From Tumebacillus algifaecis (GTDB taxonomy: Bacteria > Bacillota > Bacilli > Tumebacillales > Tumebacillaceae): a stretch of 64,000 nucleotides of DNA. Position 1 is the first letter of the stretch, and every line of letters begins with the position of its first letter. The DNA lies in NCBI RefSeq assembly GCF_002243515.1, contig NZ_CP022657.1:3311001-3375000 (forward strand), in the 5' to 3' direction. A program made the position numbers and the translations under genes. Shown piece after piece: positions 33,622 to 43,505 of this stretch. A model generated the notes under the pieces. That model worked only from the letters and a program-made list of their open reading frames with translations, searched no databases and was not told where the DNA came from.

Positions 33622-33653
33622 AGACCGCAGGTTGCTAACCTGCGGTCTTTCTT
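33622..33653 (+). terminator. Rho-independent terminator of serS
   Basis: AGACCGCAGGTT and AACCTGCGGTCT form a 12-bp stem followed by TTCTTTT. Confidence 0.9.
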
Positions 33654-33668
33654 TTGAAAATAGGCACG

Positions 33669-33710
33669 AAAAGAGCATCCCTTTACCGCCAGCGGAAGGG
33701 ATGCTCTTTT
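33669..33710. terminator. Bidirectional terminator
   Basis: AAAAGAGCATCCCTT and AAGGGATGCTCTTTT form a 15-bp stem. It mainly ends the convergent SGNH hydrolase gene. Confidence 0.85.
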
Positions 33711-33734
33711 ATGACCAAGCGATTCAAGAATTAG

Positions 33735-34589
33735 CTATTGTTTCACGACAGCTCGCAAAGCATCGGGCAGACCCTCGTAAATGCGTTCCGCCATCTTCTC
33801 ATAGCCTTGATTGTTCGGATGGAAATGGTCGAAGGAAAGCAAGGAGCTGTTGTTCCATTGGAACAGGTCGAACATCGGTACCACTTTCACCTGCGGGAAC
33901 GCTTGAGTGACTTTTCTCAAGTGGTCATTCCAGTCGAGCAGAAGTTGGTTGGACAGCCCCTTGTCATCGGTCAGACCGTCGAAAGGATTGTACAGCCCAA
34001 GCACGATGATCGGCGCTTGCCCATTGCTTTTGCGAATGGTGGTCAAGATTTCCTGGATGTTGCTGAGATACTTCTCTTGGGCAGACAGAATCGCCGCTTG
34101 GTCGATGCCTGCGCTGCCGAGAATTTTATCCACTCCGCCGATGGAGTGTGTGATATCATTGCCTCCGATCGAGACCATGATCAGGTTCGCATCTTCGAAA
34201 TATTGTTGCACACCCGGATTTTGCACCGACTTGACGAGTTCGGACGACTCAAGTCCGCTGATGCCGAGGTTGTGAACATTGACTTTCTGTCCCGTCTCTT
34301 CCAGACGTGTTTTCAAGTTGCCGACGTAGCCTTTGCCTGACGTATCACCAATGCCTTTGGTCAGCGAGTCGCCGATGGCGACGATCAGAGCGGGTTCGCC
34401 TGCCTTCTGATCAACTGCAACGGCCGGTGTGGCTGCTTCCTGCTCCGTTTTTTCCGAGGTGGTCGAAAGCGATGACGTATCATCACCTGGCTCGATCAGC
34501 GCGAGCGTAAAGCCTGTTGTGAGGACCGCTGCACTGGCCAGTGCCAAAAATAAGACGCTGCCCCAGAGAAAAGATCGTTTTTTCTTCAT
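33735..34589 (-). CDS. Membrane-anchored SGNH/GDSL hydrolase
   Basis: 284 aa. A signal anchor (residues 6-31) and a Ser/Thr/Glu linker precede the SGNH domain: block I IGDSLTKGIGD with nucleophile Ser75, block II NLGISGLESSELV, block III SIGGNDITHSIGG, and block V DHFHPNNQGYEKMA with the catalytic Asp and His. Such enzymes are esterases or lipases; the closest Bacillus match in layout is the YpmR lipase/acylhydrolase. It probably acts outside the membrane. Substrate unknown. Confidence 0.88.
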   Translation of the reverse strand: MKKKRSFLWGSVLFLALASAAVLTTGFTLALIEPGDDTSSLSTTSEKTEQEAATPAVAVDQKAGEPALIVAIGDSLTKGIGDTSGKGYVGNLKTRLEETGQKVNVHNLGISGLESSELVKSVQNPGVQQYFEDANLIMVSIGGNDITHSIGGVDKILGSAGIDQAAILSAQEKYLSNIQEILTTIRKSNGQAPIIVLGLYNPFDGLTDDKGLSNQLLLDWNDHLRKVTQAFPQVKVVPMFDLFQWNNSSLLSFDHFHPNNQGYEKMAERIYEGLPDALRAVVKQ

Positions 34590-34795
34590 CGTGTGTAGGG
34601 CACCTCCTTCACTTTAGTCTATCATAGATAGTCCTGTGCTTGCATGCAAATCAGACCTCTTTCTTCGATTTGGCAAGAAGAAGGGGATTTTTGTTGATCA
34701 ATTTTCGAAAGGCGACAATTTCTATGAGAACATGCAACATTCTGCTACACTAGTAGATACCAGCACAACTTATCGCAAGCAAGGAGGACCATCGC

Positions 34796-35728
34796 TTGAC
34801 TGACCAAAATCGTCCGATCGCCTTGTCCGTACGTCATTTGCAAAAGACGATCAAACGCCGCACGATCGTGCAGGATATCACGTTTGACGTGTTCGAAGGC
34901 GAAGTGTTCGGCTTCCTCGGCCCCAATGGGGCTGGCAAGACCACGACCATTCGCATGATTGTCGGGTTGATCAAACCGACCGCAGGCCATGTGTTGATCG
35001 GTGGCCATGATGTGCAAAAAAACTTTTTGGACGCGATGCGCTGTGTCGGCTGTATCGTGGAAAATCCTGAACTGTATAAATACATGACCGGCTGGCAGAA
35101 CCTTGAACATTTTGCCCGCATGCTCGATCTGCCCGATGAGCGAATCGAGGAAGTGGTGAAACTGGTGCGGATGGACAACCGCATTCATGACAAAGTCAAA
35201 ACCTATTCGCTCGGGATGCGCCAACGCCTCGGCATTGCCCAAGCCCTGCTCGCTTCCCCCAAGCTGTTGATTTTGGACGAACCGACCAACGGGCTCGACC
35301 CGGCGGGGATTCGTGAACTGCGCGAGTTTATCCGGCGCTTGGCACGGGAAGAAGGCTTGGCGGTGTTTGTCTCCTCGCACATGCTGGCCGAAGTGCAGAT
35401 GATGTGCGATCGGGTTGCCATCTTGTCAAATGGTCAGATTTTGAAGGTTGCCACCGTTGAAGAGATCGTGCACACGGGCACCAATCGCGTGGAGTGGACG
35501 GTCGATGCACGCGAGACCGCTTATGCGTTGATCGCCGCTGAGATCGGAGACGAGCATGTCGAGTTGCTCGGCGAAAACAAAATTGTCGGGATTCTGACGG
35601 CCGATCAGACCGCACGGGTCAACGAGAAATTGATCTCAGCGGGCATCAAATTGTACGGCGTACAGGTACAAGGGCAGTTGGAAGAGCTGTTCCTGGAAAT
35701 CACCGGAGGAGGTGACACGATTGCGTAA
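34796..35728 (+). CDS. ABC transporter ATP-binding protein, BcrA type
   Basis: 310 aa, TTG start at 34796 behind AAGGAGG. Walker A GPNGAGKTTT (residues 42-51), Q-loop near VENPELYKYMTG, signature YSLGMRQRLGIAQALL, Walker B LLILDEPTNGLDP and switch His in SSHMLAEV are all intact. The last 90 residues are the extension usual in drug and lantibiotic exporters of the BcrA/CcmA group. It powers the permease encoded next, overlapping it by 8 bases. Exported substrate unknown. Confidence 0.9.
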   Translation: MTDQNRPIALSVRHLQKTIKRRTIVQDITFDVFEGEVFGFLGPNGAGKTTTIRMIVGLIKPTAGHVLIGGHDVQKNFLDAMRCVGCIVENPELYKYMTGWQNLEHFARMLDLPDERIEEVVKLVRMDNRIHDKVKTYSLGMRQRLGIAQALLASPKLLILDEPTNGLDPAGIRELREFIRRLAREEGLAVFVSSHMLAEVQMMCDRVAILSNGQILKVATVEEIVHTGTNRVEWTVDARETAYALIAAEIGDEHVELLGENKIVGILTADQTARVNEKLISAGIKLYGVQVQGQLEELFLEITGGGDTIA

Positions 35729-36713
35729 CCTCTATCAATTGACGCGCAACGAGACGTTGAAAGTGCTACGGAAAAAACGTTTTCTCGTCGTGTTGCTGAT
35801 TCTTGCCGTACTGATTCCGCTGTTCGCTTACGGGCAGCATAACCAGCAGGAGAAACAACAAGCGCAGAGCGGTATCACCGACTGGCGAGCCGATGTAGGC
35901 AAACAGATCACCGAGACCGAACGCCGTCTGGCCAATCCGACGCTCGATGAGTCGCGCAGAAAAGCGTTGCAGTTGCAACTTGAGCAAAACAAATATTACC
36001 TCGAGCGGGACATCAACCCCGCTGAGCCTGGTGCCACCTCGTTCACCCGCATCTTTATGCAGTTCGGCATTTCCTTATTTTTGCCGCTGCTCGTCATCGT
36101 CGTGGCGACCGACATCGTGTCGTCAGAGCATCAGGATGGGACGATCAAGTTGCTTTTGACCAGACCTGTGAAGCGCTGGAAGATTTTGATGAGCAAATAT
36201 TTGACGCTGTTGATCTTCACCACGCTGACCGTGCTCGCGATGGGCGTGCTCTCCTACACCATATCCGGCCTATTCTTTGGTTACAAAGGTTGGGATGCGC
36301 CCATGTTGACCGGATTTCAGATCGTCAATGGAACGCTCGACGCCGACAACGTGCGGGTAATTCCCCATTGGCAGTTGATGCTGATGAACTACGGACTGGG
36401 CTGGATCGCTGCGATTGCAGTGGCGACTTTGTCGTTCATGGTCTCGGTGCTGGTGCGCGGCACGGCGACTGGCATGGGCGTGATGCTGGCCGTCCTGATC
36501 GGTGGGAGCATCATGGTACAGCTCGCGACCGATTTCCCGCTGACCAAATATGTGTTCACCACACATCTCAACCTCGCCGGATATATCAATGGCATGCCCC
36601 CGGCGGTGGACGGGTTGACGCTTGGCTATTCGCTTTGCGTGCTGGCGATCTGGGCCGCTGCGTCGCTTGTGATCTCCTTTACTTCTTTCACGAAGCGAGA
36701 TGTGTTGGCCTAA
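35721..36713 (+). CDS. ABC-2 type permease
   Basis: 330 aa from TTG 35721, nine bases after GGAGGAGG; GTG 35712 touches the ribosome site and is unlikely. A first membrane helix at about 18-37 is followed by a large extracytoplasmic loop (40-105), then five helices (105-325) with the conserved DIVSSEHQDGTIKLLLTRPV segment near 130. It forms the channel for the adjacent ATPase. Function may be antibiotic or peptide export, or membrane stress response. Confidence 0.87.
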   Translation: MRNLYQLTRNETLKVLRKKRFLVVLLILAVLIPLFAYGQHNQQEKQQAQSGITDWRADVGKQITETERRLANPTLDESRRKALQLQLEQNKYYLERDINPAEPGATSFTRIFMQFGISLFLPLLVIVVATDIVSSEHQDGTIKLLLTRPVKRWKILMSKYLTLLIFTTLTVLAMGVLSYTISGLFFGYKGWDAPMLTGFQIVNGTLDADNVRVIPHWQLMLMNYGLGWIAAIAVATLSFMVSVLVRGTATGMGVMLAVLIGGSIMVQLATDFPLTKYVFTTHLNLAGYINGMPPAVDGLTLGYSLCVLAIWAAASLVISFTSFTKRDVLA

Positions 36714-36727
36714 GTTCATGGCAACGC

Positions 36728-36757
36728 AAAAACCACTCTCAGACGAGAGTGGTTTTT
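36728..36757. terminator. Bidirectional terminator
   Basis: AAAAACCACTCTC and GAGAGTGGTTTTT pair perfectly around four bases; works for the ABC operon and the convergent HAD gene. Confidence 0.88.
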
Positions 36758-36893
36758 GTGTACCTTGCCGTAAGGGCGGGGCATGATGTTGCACGGCTTG
36801 GTTCAACAGGCAGGTGGGAGTAAATGCCAAACGTTGTTCTTGATCTGGCAAGGTCCTGACCTTCCGCCGTGCCCGGTCGTCAAACAGCCTGTC

Positions 36894-37730
36894 CTACGAA
36901 CTTTTCTTGTCTTTCGCTACGTGCAGGACATGGCGCAAAACCGCCTCGGCGACTTCCGCGTCAGGATCGCTCGTCAAGCGCTGTGCATCGGCAGGCACTA
37001 CCCAGTCTGCCGCCGCTCTCACCGCTTCTGACGCCCAGCTCATCGCGACACCGAACCCAGCCCAAGCGATCATCCCGAGGTCATTTTTGCTGTCGCCAAG
37101 CGCCATCACCTGCTCCTGTGGCACATCGAGTGCGGCGCACAAGCCGGCCAGTGCATCGTGCTTGGTGCTTTTCGGGTGCAGGATGTTCAGTTCCGAAATA
37201 CCATCCGAATAGACGTGATGACGGCAACAGTAGCCTTCCCCAGCCTCGCCAAACTGCGCTAAGATCAGTTCAGACTCCCGATTCCCTTTTACAAAAATCT
37301 GAAAAGGCGCTTCGACCAGCGCCTCCGCCATTTGCTCCACCTGTTTTTCGACCGTGCGCTGGCGGCCATTGGACGGATCATAGTCGAGATTGTTCCACAC
37401 TTCGTTCCCGACATAGACGCGAAGTGCGATCTGGTGCGCTTGTGCAAACGCAACTACCTCCCGGGCAAACGGCAATGGCAGGAAACGACGCCGCAACACC
37501 TCACCGCTTCGTCCCTCGATCACATTCGAACCGGACGAGACGATCAGCGGGGTGGTCAGACCCAGTTGGTCATGGAATCGCTTGGTACCCGCATATCCGC
37601 GAGCGGTGGCGATCACCACCTGCACGCCAGCCTCCTGCGCTTGGGCGAGAGCGGTCACATTCTCCTCCGGCAGATGTCCATCCGGTGCGATCAGCGTGTC
37701 ATCAAGATCGATTGCAATCAGTTTGATCAT
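36894..37730 (-). CDS. HAD-superfamily phosphatase, Cof type
   Basis: 278 aa. HAD motif I is LIAIDLDDTLI (nucleophile Asp8, Asp10), motif II IATARGYAG, motif III Lys in the ILHPKSTKHDAL segment, and motif IV ALGDSKNDLGMI. The large C2B cap between motifs II and III marks the Cof/YkrA group that dephosphorylates sugar phosphates or flavin and PLP precursors. Monocistronic; starts at ATG 37730. Exact substrate unknown. Confidence 0.9.
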   Translation of the reverse strand: MIKLIAIDLDDTLIAPDGHLPEENVTALAQAQEAGVQVVIATARGYAGTKRFHDQLGLTTPLIVSSGSNVIEGRSGEVLRRRFLPLPFAREVVAFAQAHQIALRVYVGNEVWNNLDYDPSNGRQRTVEKQVEQMAEALVEAPFQIFVKGNRESELILAQFGEAGEGYCCRHHVYSDGISELNILHPKSTKHDALAGLCAALDVPQEQVMALGDSKNDLGMIAWAGFGVAMSWASEAVRAAADWVVPADAQRLTSDPDAEVAEAVLRHVLHVAKDKKSS

Positions 37731-37837
37731 CTCAGGGCCGCCTCCTCATTGTTTTTTCCTATTTATTTGGTTACACTACAATCGGACAAAAACCTGCCAA
37801 ATTTTCACGAAAAAAGTGATTTCCGTCCTCAAATCAT

Positions 37838-37871
37838 TGTGTTATACTTATAGCAAATAGTATGACACAAT
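37838..37871 (+). promoter_or_regulatory. CcpN-like operator pair upstream of pckA
   Basis: TGTGTTATACT (37838-37848) fits all eleven positions of the CcpN consensus TRTGHYATAYW; TATGACACAAT (37861-37871) fits nine. They are 23 bp apart, about two helical turns, and upstream of the -35. In Bacillus CcpN represses pckA and gapB during glycolysis. Confidence 0.55.
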
Positions 37872-37904
37872 CGAGAAAAACGGGTAACAAAGTGTCAGAA
37901 TGTG

Positions 37905-37936
37905 TTGCACCATTTTCGACTTTTGATTACTATAAT
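37905..37936 (+). promoter_or_regulatory. Sigma-A promoter of pckA
   Basis: TTGCAC (37905-37910) with TACTAT (37928-37933) at 17-base spacing, or the better TATAAT (37931-37936) at 20. Confidence 0.55.
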
Positions 37937-37977
37937 AATAACAGTAATCCCCAAAGGAAAGGAACTGAACTTTTCCC

Positions 37978-39561
37978 ATGACAACGAACATGATGACCGC
38001 TGAGCTCCAAGAGATCCTGAACAATACGACTGTTCACCGCAATCTTTCCGTACCTACACTTGTGGAAACTGCTGTGAAGTACGGCGAAGGGATCACCACC
38101 TCTACGGGTGCACTCAGCGTAACCACTGGCAAATACACGGGGCGTTCCCCGAAAGACAAATTTATCGTGGAAGACTCCCTCTCCAAAGACAAAGTCCATT
38201 GGGGCCCGGTCAACCAACCATTCTCACAGGAAAAGTTCGATGCACTTTATTCGAAAGTCTTGAACCACCTGAAAACAAAAGATGAGCTGTTCGTCTTTGA
38301 CGGGTTTGCAGGGGCTGACCAAACGTACCGCTTGCCGATTCGCATCATCAACGAATACTCTTGGCAAAACCTGTTTGTTCACCAGCTCTTTATTCGTCCG
38401 ACCGCAGAGGAACTGGCAGAGCACAGCGCACAATTTACCGTCATCGCAGTGCCGAGCTTTTCGGCCGACCCGGAAGTGGACGGCACCAATTCGGAGACGT
38501 TCATCCTCGTCTCGTTCGAAAAGCGCGTCATCCTGATTGGCGGCACGCACTATGCTGGTGAGATGAAAAAGTCGATCTTCTCCGTGATGAACTTCCTCTT
38601 GCCGCTACAAGGCGTCATGCCGATGCACTGCTCGGCAAACGTTGGCAAGTCGGGCGACGTCGCGCTGTTCTTCGGTCTGTCCGGCACGGGGAAAACAACC
38701 CTGTCTGCAGACCCGAACCGCAACCTGATCGGTGACGATGAGCATGGTTGGTCTGATAACGGCGTCTTCAATTTCGAAGGCGGCTGCTATGCCAAGTGCA
38801 TCCGACTTACCGAAGCGAACGAGCCGGAGATCTGGAACGCGATCACATTCGGTTCGGTGCTGGAAAACGTGGTGGTCGATCATGAAACCCGCCTGCCCGA
38901 TTACGACAGCGACCAACTGACCGAAAACACGCGTGCTGCCTACCCGCTGACCAGCATCCCCGGTGCTGTATTGCCGAGCGTCGGCGGTCATCCCAACGTG
39001 ATCGTCTTCCTGACAGCAGATGCATTTGGCGTGTTGCCTCCGATCGCTAAGCTGACGAAAGAACAAGCGATGTACTACTTCCTGTCCGGCTACACTTCCA
39101 AGCTCGCAGGCACCGAACGCGGTGTCACCGAGCCGGAAGCGACCTTCTCGACCTGCTTTGGCGCACCGTTCCTGCCGCTGGCACCGACCGTGTACGCAGA
39201 GTTGCTTGGTGAGAAGATCACCAAGCACGATGCAAAAGTCTACTTGGTCAACACCGGCTGGACCGGCGGCGGCTACGGCACAGGTTCTCGCATGAAGCTG
39301 TCCTACACCCGCGCGATGGTCACCGCGGCGATCGAAGGACAGCTGGACGTTGCCACCTATGAAACGGACCCGATCTTCGGCCTCGACATCCCGACCAGCG
39401 TCGAAGGTGTGCCGACCGAAGTTCTCAACCCGCGCAACACGTGGGAAAATAAAGAAGCGTACGACACCCAAGCGAAAGACCTCGCTTCTCGCTTCATCAA
39501 GAACTTCAACAAGTTTGAAAGCGTTTCGGAAGCGATCAAATCGGCTGCACCGAAAGCGTAA
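37978..39561 (+). CDS. pckA: Phosphoenolpyruvate carboxykinase (ATP)
   Basis: 527 aa, full length for the ATP-type enzyme. [13 protein letters not shown] near residue 60, the kinase loop [18 protein letters not shown] (about 232-249), [20 protein letters not shown] with metal ligands, and [20 protein letters not shown] near 422 are all canonical. It turns oxaloacetate and ATP into PEP and CO2, the entry step of gluconeogenesis. ATG 37978 follows AAAGGAAAGGAACT. Upstream CcpN-like sites suggest repression when glycolytic substrate is plentiful. Confidence 0.97.
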   Translation: MTTNMMTAELQEILNNTTVHRNLSVPTLVETAVKYGEGITTSTGALSVTTGKYTGRSPKDKFIVEDSLSKDKVHWGPVNQPFSQEKFDALYSKVLNHLKTKDELFVFDGFAGADQTYRLPIRIINEYSWQNLFVHQLFIRPTAEELAEHSAQFTVIAVPSFSADPEVDGTNSETFILVSFEKRVILIGGTHYAGEMKKSIFSVMNFLLPLQGVMPMHCSANVGKSGDVALFFGLSGTGKTTLSADPNRNLIGDDEHGWSDNGVFNFEGGCYAKCIRLTEANEPEIWNAITFGSVLENVVVDHETRLPDYDSDQLTENTRAAYPLTSIPGAVLPSVGGHPNVIVFLTADAFGVLPPIAKLTKEQAMYYFLSGYTSKLAGTERGVTEPEATFSTCFGAPFLPLAPTVYAELLGEKITKHDAKVYLVNTGWTGGGYGTGSRMKLSYTRAMVTAAIEGQLDVATYETDPIFGLDIPTSVEGVPTEVLNPRNTWENKEAYDTQAKDLASRFIKNFNKFESVSEAIKSAAPKA

Positions 39562-39582
39562 GTGCTTGCCCGCGATGTATGT

Positions 39583-39618
39583 AAAAACGCCCTGTTCCGT
39601 CAAGGAACAGGGCGTTTT
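39583..39618. terminator. Bidirectional terminator
   Basis: AAAACGCCCTGTTCC and GGAACAGGGCGTTTT form a 15-bp stem between pckA and the convergent methyltransferase gene. Confidence 0.88.
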
Positions 39619-39704
39619 ACGTTCACTTCTCAGTGAGAGCGAACAATCGCTCCGGCATCGTCAAATCTTTGAGCAGCAAATCGGGTTGTGCCGCTGCGAG
39701 ATGC

Positions 39705-40334
39705 CTATTTTACTCGGGTCACAGAAAGGCCGTCCCCGATCGGCAACAACATCGAATCGACACGATCATCGGTCGCGATCGTCTCGTTAAATGCACGAAT
39801 CGCCAGCGTGCTTTCATCGTTGTTCTCAGGGTCGAACACGCGACCGCCTTGCAAGACGTTATCGCCTACGATCAGCGCGCCTGGATTGGCCAGTTTCAGC
39901 GCCCAGTTGTAGTAGTTGATGTAATTCACTTTGTCCGCATCGATAAAGAAGACGTCAAATTTCGCCCCTTCTTCCCCCAACTTCTCCAAGCTGGTCAACG
40001 CTTCGCCAAGGCGGTAGTCAACTTGCTCACCAAAGCCCGCTTTTTTCATATTCTCATGTGCCAACTCAGCGTACTCCGCTTCCAGTTCGAGCGAAGTCAA
40101 AGTGCCACCCTCAGCCAAACCGCGCGCCAAGCAAATGCCGCTGTATCCGCCAAGTGCCCCGATCTCCAGCACCTTTTTGGCACCGTTCGTTTTGACAAGC
40201 TGTGTCAAATAACGACCGACTTCTGGCGATACCGAAATGGCCGGCATCTCACGGTCGACGATCGATTGGCGCACATCGAGCAAAAGTTGATCTTCGTTCC
40301 CAAACAAACCACGTACATACTCAATCGCTGACAT
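39705..40334 (-). CDS. SAM-dependent O-methyltransferase (class I, CCoAOMT-like)
   Basis: 209 aa from ATG 40334 with AAGGTGGGG upstream. SAM motif I VLEIGALGGYSGICLARGL (about 58-76), TSLELEAEYAELAHENMKKA, metal-site VFFIDADKVNYINYYNWALK and IVGDNVLQGGRVFDP match the caffeoyl-CoA/catechol methyltransferase group. Bacterial members include TrmR, which methylates 5-hydroxyuridine in tRNA, so this is a candidate for that role; a small-molecule substrate is equally possible. Confidence 0.88.
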   Translation of the reverse strand: MSAIEYVRGLFGNEDQLLLDVRQSIVDREMPAISVSPEVGRYLTQLVKTNGAKKVLEIGALGGYSGICLARGLAEGGTLTSLELEAEYAELAHENMKKAGFGEQVDYRLGEALTSLEKLGEEGAKFDVFFIDADKVNYINYYNWALKLANPGALIVGDNVLQGGRVFDPENNDESTLAIRAFNETIATDDRVDSMLLPIGDGLSVTRVK

Positions 40335-40593
40335 ATGTATCCCCACCTTCTAAAAAGTCTGATGCTCTTGACTACTTCCCTACGCGACAGCTGTTTCCTT
40401 TCCTTAGGTGACAGTCGAACGATCAGAACTGAAGCGAATAACAGCAAGTGCTCAACGCTTCAACAGTCCGAGCATTCCGTTCCCGCCTGCGCAACAGGAG
40501 GAACAGGATTTCTGCCCGCTCCTCATACTTATGCACATTTCTATCCTGTCACCCCAAGGAAATCTCAAGGGCAACAGATCGCGCCTTACATCG

Positions 40594-41775
40594 TTATAAG
40601 ATTCCTCTTCCCTGCTTCATGCTCTTCAATTCCTGTAGCGAGTAAAAAGTCCCGCGCCAATATATCCCACCCTGACGCAGCGTCAAGTAGGTGGAGCGAA
40701 CGATGATGTACACAAACAAGAGCACCGTCAGCGGAAGTGCGAATACTTCCTCCCCTTGATAGGGGCTGAGCGTCCGCGTGTAGCGCAGATACAGATTGGC
40801 CATCATCAACACCGAGGCCAGATAGAGCAGGCCTGTCCAGCCGAACAGCGTCCACCCGACAAAGGGCAGGAAAAAAGCAAGCAACTGCCCGCTCACCGCG
40901 AGGAGCACCAGCAGGAGCGAGTAGTTCAACCCGGCAAACGTGTTTTTCTCCAATCCGCGAATCGCTTCCCCAAGCGACGGGTACCACTCCACAGTCAACA
41001 GTTTCGTCCCCGTCACCAGCCGCTGCCTCAACCCGGCTTTTTTCACCATCATTCCCAGCTGCAAATCATCGTCCGGCCGCATTGCCAACTCCCGATGTGT
41101 TCCGATCTGCTCATACGCCTGGCGCGAGATCAAATTGAATGCCCCGATGCCAAAACCGATCTTGTTTTGCTCATCCACGTTCGGGAGCCACGGACGAATC
41201 ACCAAACATAGCGAAAACAAAAAATAGTGCACGAACGCACGCAACCAAAAACTGCTCGCCTCCATCGTCGGCGTCATCGTCACATGGTCGGCCTGCTCGC
41301 GAATCGCAAATGCCATCGCGGCCTGTAGCGCATTGCTCTCAAAGCGCACATCCGCATCGGTAAACAACAAGTAGTCGCCGCGCGCCCGCAAGTACCCCTG
41401 ATGCAGCGCGTGGTTCTTACCGAGCCACCCCTCGGGCAGTTCCGCAATTTGAATCGTCTCAAACCGAACTTTTGAGCCAGTTTCGGCTGCCCTCTTCTGC
41501 AGGGCCTCCACAATGTCTCCCGTCAGATCTTCCGAGCGGTCATTCACCACGATCAGCTCATAGTTCTGATAATCGAGCGCCAACAGGCCCTCTACGGTCC
41601 GCTCGATCGCCGCTTCCTCATCCTTCCCGGCCACGATCACCGAGACGAACGGTTGTTGTCCGTCGATGCGCTCCCCTGACAGCTCCGGGATTTTCTTGAG
41701 TCCCCGCGCATTCATCACCATCATCAATACCCAAAAGGCAAACACGCATACGGCAATCACCTGCCAGACAACCAT
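40594..41775 (-). CDS. Membrane glycosyltransferase, family 2
   Basis: 393 aa. An N-terminal helix (3-20) is followed by a GT2 domain: VSVIVAGKDEEAAIERTVEG, IVVNDRSEDLTGDI, LLFTDADVRFESNALQAAM with the metal-binding D-A-D, and MRPDDDLQLGMMVKKAGLRQ with the catalytic Asp, as in the CrtQ/HpnI group. Four C-terminal helices (about 285-375) anchor it. It may add a sugar to a lipid such as a carotenoid, hopanoid or diacylglycerol. Monocistronic; no partner enzyme beside it. Confidence 0.85.
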   Translation of the reverse strand: MVVWQVIAVCVFAFWVLMMVMNARGLKKIPELSGERIDGQQPFVSVIVAGKDEEAAIERTVEGLLALDYQNYELIVVNDRSEDLTGDIVEALQKRAAETGSKVRFETIQIAELPEGWLGKNHALHQGYLRARGDYLLFTDADVRFESNALQAAMAFAIREQADHVTMTPTMEASSFWLRAFVHYFLFSLCLVIRPWLPNVDEQNKIGFGIGAFNLISRQAYEQIGTHRELAMRPDDDLQLGMMVKKAGLRQRLVTGTKLLTVEWYPSLGEAIRGLEKNTFAGLNYSLLLVLLAVSGQLLAFFLPFVGWTLFGWTGLLYLASVLMMANLYLRYTRTLSPYQGEEVFALPLTVLLFVYIIVRSTYLTLRQGGIYWRGTFYSLQELKSMKQGRGIL

Positions 41776-41927
41776 GCTTCACACTTCCCCTTCAATCCTC
41801 ATCCACGCAACCAACACGTTGGATTGGATCTCCTTTCTTTTCATGCAATCATCAAGATCGGGTCGCCAAGCAAATGGGAGCATTCCAACCCCACACGCTA
41901 GGTTGGGTGTTACTCCCAGTATAGCAC

Positions 41928-41968
41928 GAAAGCCAAATGTACCGCCTGCTGGCGCTACATTTGGCTTT
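41928..41968 (-). terminator. Hairpin terminator of the flotillin operon
   Basis: AAGCCAAATGTA and TACATTTGGCTT form a long stem (41930-41967) just after the flotillin stop; the T run is short. Confidence 0.65.
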
Positions 41969-41978
41969 GTTTCCTACC

Positions 41979-43484
41979 CTATTCGACCTTTTCCTCGACA
42001 ACCGTTTCGAGCGCCTGTTGCACCACCGTTTTGGTGTCGCCACGTTGGGTGAGCCCTTTGATCATCGCTTCAATATCGAGCCCCGACACGTCTTTTAGCA
42101 TTTGCGGTGCGGTGGCCATCAGTTCGGTGACGTAATTGCTCACTCGTGCCGCCCCTTCACCTTTGCCCGTATCGACGACGGTCAGCTTATCAATCTTGCC
42201 GATCGGCTCGGAGATCTTACCAGCCAGCTCAGGCAGCATTTTCACAATGATGTCCAAGATCGCCGCCTGACCAAATTTTTCAAACGCCTCGGCCAGCTTT
42301 TCTTTCGCTTCCGCTTCGGCCAGACCGCGCAGACGAATGACTTCCGCATCGGCGGTACCTTTCGCCCGTTCCGCTTCTGCGATCGCCAGACCGTCTAAAC
42401 GCTTCTGTTCAGCGTTCGCTTTTGCTTCTGCCTCGATCTTATATTGCATCGCGTCTGCTTCCCGCATGCGCTTCGCTTTGTCAGCTTCTGCCGACTGCTC
42501 CACCGCATAGCGATCCGCATCCGCCTTTTTCTTCACTTCCGCATCGTATTGACGCTCACGACGCACGATCTCTTTGGTTTCCAGGTCGATCTCACGCTCT
42601 TTGCGCACCAGTTCGACCTTCATCTGTTCTTCCACAACCTGCTGCTTCGCGCGGGCCTCTTGAATGTGATACGCTTGGTCCGCTTCTGCTTTCGCCGTAT
42701 CCTGATCCTTTTTAAAGGACGCCACTTTCAGCTCTTTTTCCTTAGCAGCTTCAGCGATCTTCGTATCGCGTACCAGCTCGGCCTTCTGTCCATGCTCTTC
42801 TGCAAGCGCCTTTTGAATCCGCGCATCGCGAACCGCTTCTGCTTCGGCAATTTCTGCGTCACGCTTTACCGCCGCGATACGCGGCTTCCCGAGCGCTTCC
42901 AGATACCCATGCTTATCGCGCACGTCTTTGATCGTAAACGAGACGATCTGCAGACCCATCTTTTTCAAATCACGCGCAGCCACGCCTTGCACTTCTTGCG
43001 CAAACTTATCACGGTTGCGGTACACTTCTTCCACCGTCATCGTACCCAAAATCGCACGCAGATGACCTTCCAAAACTTCCTGCGCCTCCGATTTCAGCTC
43101 CTCGACCGGCTTGCCCATAAACTGCTCAGCCGCGGTCGCCACATCTTCTACCGAGCCGCCGATCTTGATGATCGCCACCCCGTCTGCCAGTACCGGAACG
43201 CCCTGCTCCGTGTAGACCTCAGGCGTTGATACGTCCAGTTTGAGCGACAACAGCGACAAAAACTCCGCTTGTTGGAAAATCGGCAAGATGAACGCCCCGC
43301 CGCCGCGCACAATCTTGATCTTGCGCCCCGACTCATCGGTGGTCACATTTTTCGCGCCCAAGAACGAACCGGTCACGATCATCGCTTCGTCCGGACCAAC
43401 CGTCTTATAACGCGCCCAGAAAGCCAACGCCAGCAACAACAACACTCCGACGACAATCGCCGGAATCATAAGAAAACTCGGCAT
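41979..43484 (-). CDS. floT: Flotillin-like scaffold protein
   Basis: 501 aa from ATG 43484 (AAGGGG at proper spacing; ATG 43490 is too close to it). A membrane hairpin at residues 4-24 leads into the SPFH/PHB domain (about 25-190, YKTVGPDEAMIVTGSFLGAK and EQGVPVLADGVAIIKIGGS), then a long Ala/Glu/Lys coiled coil (190-400) with the EAEAVRDARIQKA flotillin repeats. It organises membrane microdomains and fluidity. The NfeD protein before it and the sigma-W-type promoter reproduce the B. subtilis yuaF-floT envelope-stress operon. Confidence 0.93.
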   Translation of the reverse strand: MPSFLMIPAIVVGVLLLLALAFWARYKTVGPDEAMIVTGSFLGAKNVTTDESGRKIKIVRGGGAFILPIFQQAEFLSLLSLKLDVSTPEVYTEQGVPVLADGVAIIKIGGSVEDVATAAEQFMGKPVEELKSEAQEVLEGHLRAILGTMTVEEVYRNRDKFAQEVQGVAARDLKKMGLQIVSFTIKDVRDKHGYLEALGKPRIAAVKRDAEIAEAEAVRDARIQKALAEEHGQKAELVRDTKIAEAAKEKELKVASFKKDQDTAKAEADQAYHIQEARAKQQVVEEQMKVELVRKEREIDLETKEIVRRERQYDAEVKKKADADRYAVEQSAEADKAKRMREADAMQYKIEAEAKANAEQKRLDGLAIAEAERAKGTADAEVIRLRGLAEAEAKEKLAEAFEKFGQAAILDIIVKMLPELAGKISEPIGKIDKLTVVDTGKGEGAARVSNYVTELMATAPQMLKDVSGLDIEAMIKGLTQRGDTKTVVQQALETVVEEKVE

Positions 43485-43505
43485 CTCCATTCCCCTTCCT
43501 GCTGT

